Positions 1 to 9,356 are shown, numbered from the stretch's first letter. The stretch: DNA of 64,000 nucleotides from Rhizobium sp. AC27/96 (GCF_001692325.1 NZ_LXKN01000015.1:52639-116638); one strand, 5' to 3'. Notes: a model not told the origin generated them from the letters alone. A program made the numbers and translations.

Positions 1-79
1 GCGCTATGCCTGAAAGGCACGAGGTACGCAGGTGGGCTCCATCTCCGCGTGAAGAGCTGCGCTCCTCTACGAAAGCAAT

Positions 80-113
80 AGAACTCCGGCGCTCCAAAAG
101 CGCCGATAGTTCT
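80..113. terminator. Inverted repeat downstream of the GntR gene
   Basis: Arms CGGCGCT (87-93) and AGCGCCG (99-105) are perfect around a CCAAA loop, and outer arms AGAACT and AGTTCT extend the stem with one to two unpaired bases. It lies just past the stop of the reverse-strand GntR gene, so a terminator is likely. No good T-run follows on either strand, so strength is uncertain. The remaining bases of 1-132 show no gene. Confidence 0.45.
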
Positions 114-132
114 TGAACCCTCGGGCTTTACC

Positions 133-807
133 TCAAGCAAACAGCTCGGGGTGCCGCTGCTCGGCTTCGGGCAGCGCGCGCAGGATTTCGGTCAGGTGAT
201 TGCGCATTGCGGCTTCCGCGGCTTCCGGATCGCGCGCGTCGACCGCCGCAATGATCTGTTCGTGTTGAGCCACCAGCGCCTGCATGACCGAAGGCCCCTG
301 AAGTGTCAGCTGGCAGGCGCGATCCATATGCGCCTTCAGATCGCCGACGATAGTCCAGGCCATGGGGCAGTCGGCACCCTCGGCGAGTGTCACATGGAAG
401 AGCTCATCGAAGCGCCGGAATGCTGAGTGATCGCCCTTGGCGGCGGCACGGCGTTGAGCATCGAGGGAATCGTCGATACGCCCCCGGCTCGTGGGCGAAA
501 AGCTTTCGCAAGCCCGACGGATCACTGCGCTTTCAATGGCCTCGCGCAGGAAACGGGCTTCCATCAGCTCGCGAACCGAAATCTTCACGACAATCGTGCC
601 GCGCTGCGGAACCACCTCGACAAAGCGCTGGCGGCTCAGTGCGATCAGGGCTTCGCGCACCGGCTGACGGGAAACGCCGTAGCGCTCGGCGATCTCCTGC
701 TCCGAAAGCCTCATGCCCGGCGGAAGCTCCAACGCGATGATGGCTTTCAAGAGCTCCTGGCCCAAGCGATGAGCCGCAGAACCACCTTGCCCGCGTTCAA
801 TATTCAC
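133..807 (-). CDS. GntR family transcriptional regulator, FCD domain (FadR subfamily)
   Basis: The 224-residue product has an N-terminal winged helix-turn-helix (about residues 15-75, with VSRQPVREAL as recognition helix) and a C-terminal FCD ligand-binding domain (about 80-205). FCD metal-ligand positions are visible as FDELFH, QHEQII and RNHLTEI. Translation most likely begins at GTG (805-807), preceded by a GGAGGA ribosome site. It is divergent from the hydratase/TRAP/kdu operon, so it probably represses that operon and releases on binding a sugar acid or degradation intermediate. The regulated set is inferred from position only. Confidence 0.93.
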   Translation of the reverse strand: MNIERGQGGSAAHRLGQELLKAIIALELPPGMRLSEQEIAERYGVSRQPVREALIALSRQRFVEVVPQRGTIVVKISVRELMEARFLREAIESAVIRRACESFSPTSRGRIDDSLDAQRRAAAKGDHSAFRRFDELFHVTLAEGADCPMAWTIVGDLKAHMDRACQLTLQGPSVMQALVAQHEQIIAAVDARDPEAAEAAMRNHLTEILRALPEAEQRHPELFA

Positions 808-899
808 AATCCGTCCTCCGAGCTACTTGCATTCAGTGGAATACGAGTTAATACTACCATACAACAACATACTAGTACCAGTTCGGGAGCATTCTGTCC
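808..899. promoter_or_regulatory. Divergent promoter region between GntR gene and hydratase operon
   Basis: This AT-richer spacer carries a direct repeat of ATACTA (851-856 and 869-874, 18 bp apart) within a run of related ATAC words. Such repeats between a GntR regulator and its divergent operon are natural candidates for the operator. No clean FadR-type TNGTNNNACNA site was found, so the assignment is tentative. Confidence 0.4.
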
Positions 900-1700
900 A
901 TGTCTTCAACTGCGTCCATTGCCGAAGCCTTTCACATGGCGCGACGGAAAGCGAGGCCCCTCCCGGGATTCCCAGGGGATTTGCCAGCCGGACTGCCCGA
1001 AGCATATGCGATACAGGAACGGTCGATTGCGCTCTGGCCGGATGAAATTGCAGGCTGGAAGGTTGCGGCAATTCATCCAGACCTGCGAACCGAGCTGAAA
1101 TCCGACCGCATGTCGGGACCTGCATTTTCCCGATCGGTGATCCGGGTCCAGCCGGGTGAAATCGGGGAAATATCGGTAATAGCAGGCGGTTTCATCGCCG
1201 TGGAAACGGAGATTGGCATCGTCCTTGGAGGCGATATCGCGCCGCGCTCGACGCCGTGGACCAAGCCGGAATTGCTGCCCTTTATCGGCGGTATACATCT
1301 GGCAATGGAGATTGCCGGCTCGCCCCTCCCGACCATCAACGATATTGGCCCCTGGGCCATCGTTTCCGATTTCGGCAACAATTCCGGAATTGCCGTGGGC
1401 ACGGAAATCAAAGGTTGGGACAGCGGGGCCATCGACCAATTGAAAACCGCGATGCGCATCGATGGGAGAACGATCGGCGAGGGTGTTGCGGTTGGCGCAA
1501 ACGGAGGTCCGCTCGATGCCTTCCTGTTTCTCGTCAACCACCTGGCCACGCGCAACCGCGGTCTAAAAAAGGGCGACGTCGTCATAGCGGGCGCCACGAC
1601 GGGGGTTCACGCGATCGAAATCGGCCAGCTCGGAGAAGCCGTTTGCGACGGTTGCCCGCCGCTGGCGGTCAGGATCGCGGGGAGATCAGCATCCGACTAA
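900..1700 (+). CDS. 2-keto-4-pentenoate hydratase / fumarylacetoacetate hydrolase family protein
   Basis: The 266-residue product has the compact length of 2-keto-4-pentenoate hydratases (MhpD/DmpE type). Family signatures include PEAYAIQ near the N terminus, an acidic ETEIG segment (about residues 101-105) expected to bind the divalent metal, and a C-terminal GDVVIAGATTG strand. Known members hydrate or cleave 2-oxo acids. The first position in an operon with a TRAP importer and KduI/KduD suggests a sugar-acid-derived 2-oxo acid, although aromatic meta-cleavage products are the classical substrates. Substrate is not determined by sequence. Confidence 0.85.
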   Translation: MSSTASIAEAFHMARRKARPLPGFPGDLPAGLPEAYAIQERSIALWPDEIAGWKVAAIHPDLRTELKSDRMSGPAFSRSVIRVQPGEIGEISVIAGGFIAVETEIGIVLGGDIAPRSTPWTKPELLPFIGGIHLAMEIAGSPLPTINDIGPWAIVSDFGNNSGIAVGTEIKGWDSGAIDQLKTAMRIDGRTIGEGVAVGANGGPLDAFLFLVNHLATRNRGLKKGDVVIAGATTGVHAIEIGQLGEAVCDGCPPLAVRIAGRSASD

Positions 1701-1766
1701 CGGATGCGCATTCAACTTCAAGCAATGGAGGAGGGACGCACGTCGCGTCTTGCAAGGAGGAGAACC

Positions 1767-2780
1767 ATGAGGAATATCACAATGTCACGCCGAGCTTTCG
1801 GCGCATCGCTGGCAGGCTTGGGTGCTTTTGCCATTATCGGGCGCGCGGCGCCTTCCTTTGCGGCGCCGGTCGCATTGCGGCTTTCATCGTCGCTGCCGTC
1901 CGATCCCAATTCGGCGCACTGGCTTTGGTACGATAAGTTCCAGAGCGCCTTGAAGGCCAAAGTCGGCGATGCCATCCAGATCCAGTATTTTCCCGACAAT
2001 CAGCTTGGCAAGGAAGCGGATATCGTCGGCCAGGTGAAGCTCGGCATCGTCGACATGATGATATCAGGCTCTTCCATCTGGGGTACTCTCGCGCCGGAAG
2101 TCGGCGTGCTGGATCTCGGTTACCTCTTCGACAATATGAGTGCCGCTGGCCCGGTCCTTGATGGCAATGCCGGCACCGTACTCAACGGCATCTTCGCCGA
2201 CAAGATCGGCGTCGAGGTGCTGAGCTGGGCCTATAGCTTCGGCGGTCGCAATATCGCCGCCCGCAAGCCGGCCAATACGCCGGAACTGCTGAAGGGCCAG
2301 AAGATCCGCGTTTTGCCCGTGGCGAACTTCGTTGCGACCCTGCAGGCGATGGGGGCAGCTCCAACGCCGATGTCGCTGGGCGAAGTCTATACGGCGCTGC
2401 AGACGGGCGTGATCGATGGCATGGAGCACGATGCCCCGACCATTCTGGCGCTGAAATGCTACGAGGTCGCCAAGCACATTTCGTTGACCCAGCATATCTG
2501 CAATCCGCAAACCATCGTCATCGGCAAGCGGGCGCTTTCGAAAATTCCGGCCGAAACGCTTCCCGCCTTCAAGGAGGCCGCCGCGGAAGCAACGGCATTC
2601 CAGCGCGGCAAGGCGAACGACATCGAGACGGCCGCTTTTGCGACGTTGAAGAAGAATGGCATCGAGACCCACGAGGTGGATCGCGCGGCGTTCAAAACGC
2701 TGGTGCAGCCGCTCTGGAACGATTTTGCAACGAAGTATCCGGCAACCAAGCCGGTGCTCGACGCGATCGTCAAGGCATGA
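1767..2780 (+). CDS. TRAP transporter periplasmic substrate-binding protein (DctP family)
   Basis: The 337-residue DctP-type binding protein captures a carboxylate-containing substrate in the periplasm for the membrane permease encoded next. A twin-arginine motif (SRRAF at residues 7-11) and hydrophobic stretch form the signal peptide, with cleavage likely near residue 32. The family feature of a conserved arginine region (GQKIRVLP, about residue 180) is visible. The ATG at 1767 is chosen over an in-frame ATG at 1704 because AAGGAGG lies 6 bases upstream and the signal peptide begins there. The stop overlaps the permease start. Context favours a uronate or unsaturated sugar acid as ligand. 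Confidence 0.94.
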   Translation: MRNITMSRRAFGASLAGLGAFAIIGRAAPSFAAPVALRLSSSLPSDPNSAHWLWYDKFQSALKAKVGDAIQIQYFPDNQLGKEADIVGQVKLGIVDMMISGSSIWGTLAPEVGVLDLGYLFDNMSAAGPVLDGNAGTVLNGIFADKIGVEVLSWAYSFGGRNIAARKPANTPELLKGQKIRVLPVANFVATLQAMGAAPTPMSLGEVYTALQTGVIDGMEHDAPTILALKCYEVAKHISLTQHICNPQTIVIGKRALSKIPAETLPAFKEAAAEATAFQRGKANDIETAAFATLKKNGIETHEVDRAAFKTLVQPLWNDFATKYPATKPVLDAIVKA

Positions 2781-4663
2781 GCGCGATGCTGGTCGATGCC
2801 GTCGTCCCGGGCGCGCAGGCTCCCGCCGTCAGGGGAGCGCCGTTCGTCGGCGCTCTTCAGACACTCGTCGAAGTGCTCGCGGCCACATTTCTGGCGGCGG
2901 ACCTTTTGGTCGTCATCGTCTCGGTGTTATGGCGCTATGCATTCAACGATACCATCCTATGGGCGGATGAGGTCGCGCGCATGCTCCTGATCGGCGTCGC
3001 CTTCTTTGGTGGCGCCGCTGCTGTCGCCAAGGGACATCACGTCGGTATCCGCATTCTCCGGGACAATCTGAAAGAAAGGAACCGGATCGTCGTGGAGGCC
3101 GCCGGCCTCTGGGTCGAGTTCGTCGTCTCCATCGCATTCGTTGTCTTCGCCGTTCAATATTGCGAGACGGCCTGGACGCAGGTGACCTCGACGGGCCTGC
3201 CGCAGAACCTGTTCATCTATCCGTTGATCGCCGGCGGTCTGTGCATGGCGATCTTCACAGCAGCCAGGCTCTTCGCCTATCCCGCGCACGCAATTCTCGT
3301 CGCGCTGGGTGGCCTGCTGGCCATTGGAGCCGTCGTTGCGGCATGGATGTTCTTCCTGCCGGACTACGCGCCGGGCGCTCTTACATTGCTCCTTTTCGGC
3401 TTTGCCATTTGCCTCGCTTCCGGGATTCCAATCGCATTTGCTCTCTGCGTCGGCGCGCTGCTCTATATCACCGGCGACGGGTTCATCCCCTATGCTGTGT
3501 TCGCCCAGCAAGCCTATAGCGGGATCGATAATGTCGTGCTTCTCGCCGTCCCCTTCTTCGTGCTGACGGGTCTGGCCATGGAAGTGAATGGCATGTCCGT
3601 TCGCCTGATCGAGCTCCTGCGGCGCGGTGTTGGAAAACGGCGGGGAGGCCTCGGCATCGTCACCGTGTTGAGCATGGTGCTCTTTTCCGGCATTTCTGGC
3701 TCGAAGCTCGCCGATGTCACGGCCGTCGGCACGGTCATGGTGCCCGCGATGCGTCGTTCCGGCAACAACCCTTCCGATGGTGTCGCTCTTCTGGCGGCAA
3801 GCGCCGTCATGGCCGAAACGATCCCGCCCTGCATCAATCTCATCATTCTCGGCTATGTCGCCAATATTTCGATCGGCGGGCTTTTCGCCGCCGGCATCTA
3901 CCCCGCAATCCTGATGGCCACGGCGCTGATTGCCGGCGTCGTCATCTTTTCGCGCAAGGACGCACCCGCGATTGTCGAGAAATCGGACCGGAGCCTTGCC
4001 AGCCTTCTTGGAAGCGGCGGCATCAGCCTCGGTGTGATCGTCATCATCTTCGGCGGCTATCGCTCGGGCTTTGCAACGGCCACCGAGATTGGCGCCTTTG
4101 CCGTCGCCTACGCTCTGATCGTCGGCGCGCTGGCTTTCCGTGAACTGACATGGGCGAGCACGCTGGCGCTCTTCAAACGATCGGCGACACTCGCCGGCAT
4201 GATCCTTTTCGTGGTCGCCGCTTCGCAGACGGTCGCCTTCTCGATCACCATCGCGCAGGTCCCGCATATGCTGGCCGAAATGATGATCAGCTTGACGCAT
4301 GGGGCTGGCGCATGGGCCTTCTTGATTGTCTCGATCCTGATCCTGATCGTCATGGGGGCAGCATTGGAAGGCGCGCCGGCTTTGATCATCTTTGGACCAT
4401 TGCTGCTGCCGGTTGCCCATAGTTTCGGGATCGAACCGCTGCATTACGGCATCGTGCTGATCGTCGCGATGGGCCTCGGCCTTTTCGCGCCGCCGCTTGG
4501 CCTCGGGCTCTATACAAGCTGCGCCGTCGGCAACGTGCCGCTGGAAGCGACCGTCAAGCCGATCGCCAAGTACCTCGCGATCCTCTTCGTCTGCCTGCTG
4601 ATCATCGCGTTCGTGCCCGATATCACGAATTCCCTGCCGCGCAGCCTCGGATACATCAAATAG
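2777..4663 (+). CDS. TRAP transporter fused permease (DctQ-DctM)
   Basis: The 628-residue protein fuses the small four-helix DctQ subunit (about residues 1-170; WRYAFNDTILWADE is typical) to the large DctM subunit (about 190-625, many helices). It drives Na+- or H+-coupled uptake of the substrate held by the upstream binding protein. The start overlaps the preceding stop (ATGA at 2777-2780); a longer open frame reaching back to 2456 overlaps the binding-protein gene and is rejected. The 115-bp gap to kduI shows no obvious terminator, so the genes are probably co-transcribed. Confidence 0.94.
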   Translation: MSAMLVDAVVPGAQAPAVRGAPFVGALQTLVEVLAATFLAADLLVVIVSVLWRYAFNDTILWADEVARMLLIGVAFFGGAAAVAKGHHVGIRILRDNLKERNRIVVEAAGLWVEFVVSIAFVVFAVQYCETAWTQVTSTGLPQNLFIYPLIAGGLCMAIFTAARLFAYPAHAILVALGGLLAIGAVVAAWMFFLPDYAPGALTLLLFGFAICLASGIPIAFALCVGALLYITGDGFIPYAVFAQQAYSGIDNVVLLAVPFFVLTGLAMEVNGMSVRLIELLRRGVGKRRGGLGIVTVLSMVLFSGISGSKLADVTAVGTVMVPAMRRSGNNPSDGVALLAASAVMAETIPPCINLIILGYVANISIGGLFAAGIYPAILMATALIAGVVIFSRKDAPAIVEKSDRSLASLLGSGGISLGVIVIIFGGYRSGFATATEIGAFAVAYALIVGALAFRELTWASTLALFKRSATLAGMILFVVAASQTVAFSITIAQVPHMLAEMMISLTHGAGAWAFLIVSILILIVMGAALEGAPALIIFGPLLLPVAHSFGIEPLHYGIVLIVAMGLGLFAPPLGLGLYTSCAVGNVPLEATVKPIAKYLAILFVCLLIIAFVPDITNSLPRSLGYIK

Positions 4664-4778
4664 CGAACAGGCTTGCGGCGACTATGAAAGTCGCAAGCCT
4701 GCTCGATCGGGACCTGTCCCGCTTGCCTTCAACGCTGGTCACGACGGCCGGACACCATCGAGAAAAGGAAATAATTCC

Positions 4779-5615
4779 ATGAAAACAGACGTGAGACACG
4801 CGTCCCATCCGGAAGCCGTTCGTGGCTATGACACGGAAACGCTTCGGCGCCATTTTCTGGTCGAGACCGTCTTCGAAAGCGGCGAGATCCGGCTCACCTA
4901 TTCTCACTACGACCGCATGGTCATCGGCGGCGCGGAGCCGGCCGGATCGGCATTGACGCTGACGGCGCCCGAGGCGATCGGACAGGAAACCTTCCTGACC
5001 GAGCGTGAGCTTGGTGCACTCAACATCGGTGGCGCCGGCCGCATTACCGTCGATGGCAAGTCCTACGATCTCGGAAAATATGATTGCCTCTACATCGGCA
5101 AGGGTGCCAGGGATGTTCGTTTCGAAAGCAGGGACGCCGGCACCCCAGCGAAGTTCTATCTTGTCTCGACGCCGGCGCATGCGGTGCATCCGACCGTGCT
5201 TCTGAAGCGCGAGCAGGCCCGGCACCTGACGCCGGGCGAGGCAGCGACCGCCAACAAGCGCTCGATCTACCAGTTCATCCATCCCGATGTCTGCCAGTCC
5301 TGCCAGCTGACCATGGGCTTCACCATGATCGAGCCGGGCAGCGTCTGGAACACCATGCCGGCGCATACGCATGACCGACGCATGGAGGCCTATCTCTATT
5401 TCGATCTCGAGGCGGATCAGCGCGTCTTTCATTTCATGGGCGAGCCGCAGGAAACGCGCCACATGCTTGTCGCCAACGAACAGGCGATTATCTCACCTCC
5501 ATGGTCGATCCATTCGGGGGCCGGCACGAAGAATTACAGTTTCATCTGGGCCATGGCTGGTGACAACAAGAGCTTCACCGATATGGACCACATCGCAATC
5601 GCCGATTTGAGGTAG
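4779..5615 (+). CDS. kduI: 5-dehydro-4-deoxy-D-glucuronate isomerase KduI
   Basis: KduI is a cytoplasmic cupin-fold enzyme that isomerises 5-keto-4-deoxyuronate, released from unsaturated uronates of pectin or glycosaminoglycans, to 2,5-diketo-3-deoxygluconate. The 278-residue length equals that of the E. coli enzyme, and the zinc ligands appear at the same positions: H196 and H198 (AHTHD), E203 and H245 (WSIHSG). The start has an AAGGAAA ribosome site. kduD follows after 5 bases, giving the standard two-step pair that feeds the KDG pathway; no kdgK or kdgA is visible here. Confidence 0.97.
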   Translation: MKTDVRHASHPEAVRGYDTETLRRHFLVETVFESGEIRLTYSHYDRMVIGGAEPAGSALTLTAPEAIGQETFLTERELGALNIGGAGRITVDGKSYDLGKYDCLYIGKGARDVRFESRDAGTPAKFYLVSTPAHAVHPTVLLKREQARHLTPGEAATANKRSIYQFIHPDVCQSCQLTMGFTMIEPGSVWNTMPAHTHDRRMEAYLYFDLEADQRVFHFMGEPQETRHMLVANEQAIISPPWSIHSGAGTKNYSFIWAMAGDNKSFTDMDHIAIADLR

Positions 5616-5620
5616 CAGGC

Positions 5621-6376
5621 ATGGCCAATCTTTTCGATCTTGCCGGACGCACCGCCGTCGTCACCGGCGCCAATACGGGTATCGGCCAGGGCATCGCTGT
5701 GGCGCTTGCCGGCGCAGGCGCATCGATCGTCGCCGTCGGCCGCTCGTCGATGGAGGAGACCGAGGCACTGGTTCGGCAGGCCGGTTCCCGCTTTCACGCT
5801 ATCAATGCCGATCTGTCCACAATCGAGCCCGTCAAGCGGATCGTCTCCGAGACTGTTTCAAGGTTCGGAGCCCTCGATATCCTGGTCAACAATGCCGGGA
5901 TCATCCGCCGTGCCGACTCGATCGACTTCACCGAGGAGGATTGGGATGCGGTCATCGATACCAATCTGAAGACGGCATTTTTTCTATCGCAGGCCGCGGG
6001 TCGTCACATGCTCGAAAAGGGCCGGGGCAAGATCATCAACATCGCCTCGCTGCTTTCGTTCCAAGGAGGGATACGCATCCCCTCCTATACGGCCTCGAAG
6101 AGCGGGCTTGCGGGTATTACACGGCTGCTTGCCTGCGAATGGGCTGGCAAGGGCGTCAATGTGAACGCGATTGCACCCGGTTATTTCGTGACGAACAACA
6201 CCACGGCTCTGCGCGAGGATCCCGACCGCAGCGCCGCGATCCTTGCCCGCATCCCGGCAGGTCGCTGGGGAAAACCGGAGGATATTGGCGCAACGGCAGT
6301 ATTTCTTGCCGCACCTGCTTCCGATTACGTTCATGGTACGGTCATTCCGGTCGACGGGGGATGGCTGGCGCGCTGA
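5621..6376 (+). CDS. kduD: 2-dehydro-3-deoxy-D-gluconate 5-dehydrogenase KduD
   Basis: This 251-residue classical short-chain dehydrogenase reduces 2,5-diketo-3-deoxygluconate to 2-keto-3-deoxygluconate using NAD(P)H. The cofactor motif TGANTGIG (15-22), NNAG (90-93), the catalytic Ser near 143 and the Y156-x3-K160 pair are all present. Proximity to kduI makes this assignment much firmer than for an isolated short-chain dehydrogenase. The downstream ABC importer follows after 43 bases. Confidence 0.95.
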   Translation: MANLFDLAGRTAVVTGANTGIGQGIAVALAGAGASIVAVGRSSMEETEALVRQAGSRFHAINADLSTIEPVKRIVSETVSRFGALDILVNNAGIIRRADSIDFTEEDWDAVIDTNLKTAFFLSQAAGRHMLEKGRGKIINIASLLSFQGGIRIPSYTASKSGLAGITRLLACEWAGKGVNVNAIAPGYFVTNNTTALREDPDRSAAILARIPAGRWGKPEDIGATAVFLAAPASDYVHGTVIPVDGGWLAR

Positions 6377-6419
6377 GGACGGTGGGATCGGGTCGTCTGG
6401 CGCAACATTTGGAGGAGAG

Positions 6420-7103
6420 ATGCAGTATCAATTCGATTTTGGGGCACTCTTGCCCTATTGGCAGGATTTCCTGGCGGGCGCGCTGACGACTGTTGAGATC
6501 ACTTTGTTCTCGGTGATTATCGGCCTTGCGATCGGTATTGCCTGTGCTATCGCCCGCCGATCCGATGTGGCAATCCTGCGAGGTCTGTCCGGCGCTTACA
6601 TCGAAGCGGTGCGCAATACCCCCTTCATCGTGCAGATCTTCTTCATCTTCTTCGGCCTCTCTTCCATCGGCGTTCGCCTGCCAATCGTCGCCGCTTCTGT
6701 CTTTGCGATGGTCATCAATGTCGGCGCCTATACGGCTGAAATCGTTCGGGCCGGCATCGATTCCATTCACCCGAGCCAGATCGAGGCGGCCGAGTCGCTT
6801 GGCCTTTCGAAATTCCAGATCTATCGCGACATCATCCTGCTTCCGGCGATCGAGCGGGTCTATCCGGCCCTTTCCAGCCAATTCATCCTGATGATGCTCT
6901 CGACCTCGATCTGCTCGCAGATATCGGCGGAGGAGCTGACGGGCGTCGCCAACAACATCCAGTCCAACACGTTCCGCTCGCTCGAAACCTATGTGGTCGT
7001 TGCGGTGCTCTATATCGCCATCACCTATCTGATGCGCGCCGCCTTCTTCGGGCTCGGGCTGATCGCCTTCCCGCGCCGCCGCAAACTCGAACTCGGTTTG
7101 TGA
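6420..7103 (+). CDS. Polar amino acid-type ABC transporter permease (first)
   Basis: The 227-residue inner-membrane permease belongs to the HisM/GlnP family. It has the N-terminal segment GALTTVEITLFSVIIG typical of the family, and the EAA loop that contacts the ATPase (EAAESLGLSKFQIYRDIILLP, about residues 121-141). Start chosen at 6420 because GGAGGAGAG directly precedes it; an in-frame start at 6243 would lie inside kduD. It is paired with a second permease, an ATPase and a binding protein. Family knowledge says polar amino acids; the uronate context leaves other small solutes possible. Confidence 0.93.
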   Translation: MQYQFDFGALLPYWQDFLAGALTTVEITLFSVIIGLAIGIACAIARRSDVAILRGLSGAYIEAVRNTPFIVQIFFIFFGLSSIGVRLPIVAASVFAMVINVGAYTAEIVRAGIDSIHPSQIEAAESLGLSKFQIYRDIILLPAIERVYPALSSQFILMMLSTSICSQISAEELTGVANNIQSNTFRSLETYVVVAVLYIAITYLMRAAFFGLGLIAFPRRRKLELGL

Positions 7104-7110
7104 GGTACTG

Positions 7111-7764
7111 ATGCTCGGTGCGTTTTCGACCAATCATCTCGTCTATCTGCTCGAAGGTCTCGCGTGGACCGTGGTGCTGTCAGCACTCGCCTTTCTGTTC
7201 GGCGGCATCGCCGGCTTTTTCGTCATGCTCGCGCGTATCTCGCGCTTTCGCTGGCTGCGGCGGGTGGCTCTTGTCTACATCCAGATCGTGCAGGGCATGC
7301 CGCTGCTCATCCAGATGTTCCTTCTCTATTTCGGCCTTGGTGTCTTCGGCATCTCGGTGCCGCCGCTTGTCGCCGCCTGCCTCGGCATGATGGTCTATTC
7401 GAGCTCCTATCTCGGCGAAATCTGGCGCGGCTCCGTGCAGTCGATCGCAAAGACGCAATTCGAGGCCGCCGAATGCCTTGGGCTCACGCGCTGGCAGGCC
7501 CTGCGTGATGTCATCCTGCCGCAGGCTTTGAAAATCGCAACGCCGCCGACGGTCGGCTTCCTCGTGCAGCTCGTCAAGAACACATCGCTTGCTTCGGTCG
7601 TCGGCTTTCTGGAGCTGACGCGCGCTGCCCAGGTCATCAACAACTCACTGTTCCAGCCCTTCCTGGTCTTTGGCGTCGCAGCCTTCTTTTACTTCTGCGT
7701 CTGCTATCCGCTGTCGGTCTGGAGTCGTTCGCTTGAGAGGAAACTCAATGTCGGTCGCCGTTAA
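7111..7764 (+). CDS. Polar amino acid-type ABC transporter permease (second)
   Basis: This 217-residue HisQ/HisM-type permease forms the heterodimer partner of the preceding permease. The EAA motif is seen in EAAECLGLTRWQALRDVILP (about residues 117-136). A GAGGTACTG ribosome site lies before the ATG, 7 bases after the previous stop. The gene overlaps the following ATPase gene by 17 bases, pointing to translational coupling. Confidence 0.93.
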   Translation: MLGAFSTNHLVYLLEGLAWTVVLSALAFLFGGIAGFFVMLARISRFRWLRRVALVYIQIVQGMPLLIQMFLLYFGLGVFGISVPPLVAACLGMMVYSSSYLGEIWRGSVQSIAKTQFEAAECLGLTRWQALRDVILPQALKIATPPTVGFLVQLVKNTSLASVVGFLELTRAAQVINNSLFQPFLVFGVAAFFYFCVCYPLSVWSRSLERKLNVGRR

Positions 7765-8476
7765 GCTCACCAATGTCGTCAAGCGCTTCGGCGAGCTGGA
7801 GGTGCTGAAAGGGGTCTCCTTCGAGATCAATGCCGGCGAGGTCGTCGCGCTGATCGGCCAGTCGGGTTCCGGCAAGAGCACCGCACTGCGCTGCATCAAT
7901 CGCCTGGAGACGATCCAGGGCGGCTCGATCGATGTCTGTGGCCATCGCGTAGAAGACCCGAAACTCGATCTTCGCGCCCTGCGCCGGGATATCGGCATGG
8001 TGTTCCAGAGCTACAATCTGTTTCCGCACATGACCGTCGCCGAAAACATCATGCTGGCTTTGCGCCGCGTCAAAGGCATGCGCAAGGATCAGGCGCGCGA
8101 GATCGCGGTACAGGTGCTGGCCAAGGTCGGGCTATCGGAAAAGATCGAAAGCTACCCCGAGCAGCTTTCGGGCGGTCAGCAGCAGCGCGTGGCCATTGCC
8201 CGGTCGCTTGCCATGCAGCCGAAAGTCATGCTGTTCGACGAAGTGACGTCCGCACTCGACCCCAAGCTCACCGGCGAGGTCTTGCGGGTGATGGAGGATC
8301 TTGCCCGTGGCGGCATGACCATGATCGTCGTGACGCATGAGATGGGCTTTGCCAAACGCGCCGCCAACCGCGTGATCTACATGCATACCGGCAAGGTCTG
8401 GGAAACCGGAGAGGCGGATATCCTCTCCAATCCCCAGACGCCCGAATTGAGGGAATTCATGGCCGCCGAGCTTTGA
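7748..8476 (+). CDS. Polar amino acid-type ABC transporter ATP-binding protein
   Basis: The 242-residue GlnQ/HisP-type ATPase energises the two permeases. Walker A is GQSGSGKST (38-45 region), the signature is LSGGQQQRVAIARS, and Walker B is VMLFDEVTSALD, followed by the H-loop histidine in VVTHEMGFA. The ATG at 7748 inside the previous gene is preferred to an in-frame start at 7670, since the family begins with a short strand such as VKLTNVVKRFG. Confidence 0.95.
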   Translation: MSVAVKLTNVVKRFGELEVLKGVSFEINAGEVVALIGQSGSGKSTALRCINRLETIQGGSIDVCGHRVEDPKLDLRALRRDIGMVFQSYNLFPHMTVAENIMLALRRVKGMRKDQAREIAVQVLAKVGLSEKIESYPEQLSGGQQQRVAIARSLAMQPKVMLFDEVTSALDPKLTGEVLRVMEDLARGGMTMIVVTHEMGFAKRAANRVIYMHTGKVWETGEADILSNPQTPELREFMAAEL

Positions 8477-8535
8477 ATTCCGGGAGGAGTACCTGTGCCC
8501 AGGCGCAGGATCGAACAACGAGAGAGGAGTTTCAT

Positions 8536-9330
8536 ATGCAGAGAAGAATGATTTCGAAGCTTGCGTTGATTGCCAGTGCCGGTCTGCTTGCGCTTGCGAG
8601 CGTTGCTCACGCGGATGTGCTTGACAACATCAAGAAGGCCGGGAAAGTCCGCATCGCGGTTGCGATGGGCACTCCGGAATATTCATTTGTCGATGAAAAT
8701 CTGAAGCCGACGGGATCGGACGTCGAGACCGCGCAGTTGATCGCCAAGGACCTCGGCGTTCAGCTGGAATTGGTGGAGATCACCAATGCGGCACGCGTCC
8801 CATCCGTGCAGACCGGCAAGGCCGACATGGTCGTTTCCGCGCTCGGCATCACCGATGAGCGGAAGAAGGCGATCGACTACTCGGTTCCCTACGCCACGCT
8901 GGCGCTCGTCGTTGCGGCGCCTCCGAGCATCGAAATCAAGGGCTATTCGGACCTCGTCGGCAAGCGCGTCGGCGTGACCCGGGCGACGACGAATGATCAG
9001 GACATCTCGGCAAATGCCAAGGGTGCCAATATCGTCCGCTTTGAAGATGACGCGACACTCATCACCTCCGTCGTCTCGGGCCAGGTCGACATTCTCTCAA
9101 GCCAATCAGCTGTCATCAACGGCATCAACAAGAAGCTTGGCGATCATCCGCTGCAGGTGAAGTTCACCCAGAAGGAGACCGTGCTGGGTATCGGCATTCC
9201 GAAGGGCGAAACTGCCTTGAAGGGATGGCTGGACCAATGGGTAAAGACAAACTTCGACAATAAGGTGCTGCGCGATATCTATCGCAAATACCACAATGCC
9301 GAACTGCCCGATGATCTGACATCCCGCTGA
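8536..9330 (+). CDS. ABC transporter substrate-binding protein, amino acid family (SBP_bac_3)
   Basis: The 264-residue periplasmic protein has a Sec signal peptide ending in AHA (residue 26), then the family start DVLDNIKKAGKVRIAVAMG. It delivers ligand to the permeases encoded just upstream. The ATG at 8536 has GAGAGGAGT before it. The protein ends the forward operon and converges on the GlxA-type regulator gene, from whose stop codon it is separated by 26 bases; a short GCCGGA/TCCGGC hairpin spans that point. Confidence 0.93.
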   Translation: MQRRMISKLALIASAGLLALASVAHADVLDNIKKAGKVRIAVAMGTPEYSFVDENLKPTGSDVETAQLIAKDLGVQLELVEITNAARVPSVQTGKADMVVSALGITDERKKAIDYSVPYATLALVVAAPPSIEIKGYSDLVGKRVGVTRATTNDQDISANAKGANIVRFEDDATLITSVVSGQVDILSSQSAVINGINKKLGDHPLQVKFTQKETVLGIGIPKGETALKGWLDQWVKTNFDNKVLRDIYRKYHNAELPDDLTSR

Positions 9331-9356
9331 GCAGGAGATACAAGGCCTGCCGGAGG

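Noticed and set aside
2957..4444. Long reverse-strand open frame (495 codons) opposite the TRAP permease gene
   Set aside because: It is very rich in Asp, Arg, His and Gly, has no recognisable domain and lies wholly antisense to a clear permease; a typical GC-rich shadow frame.
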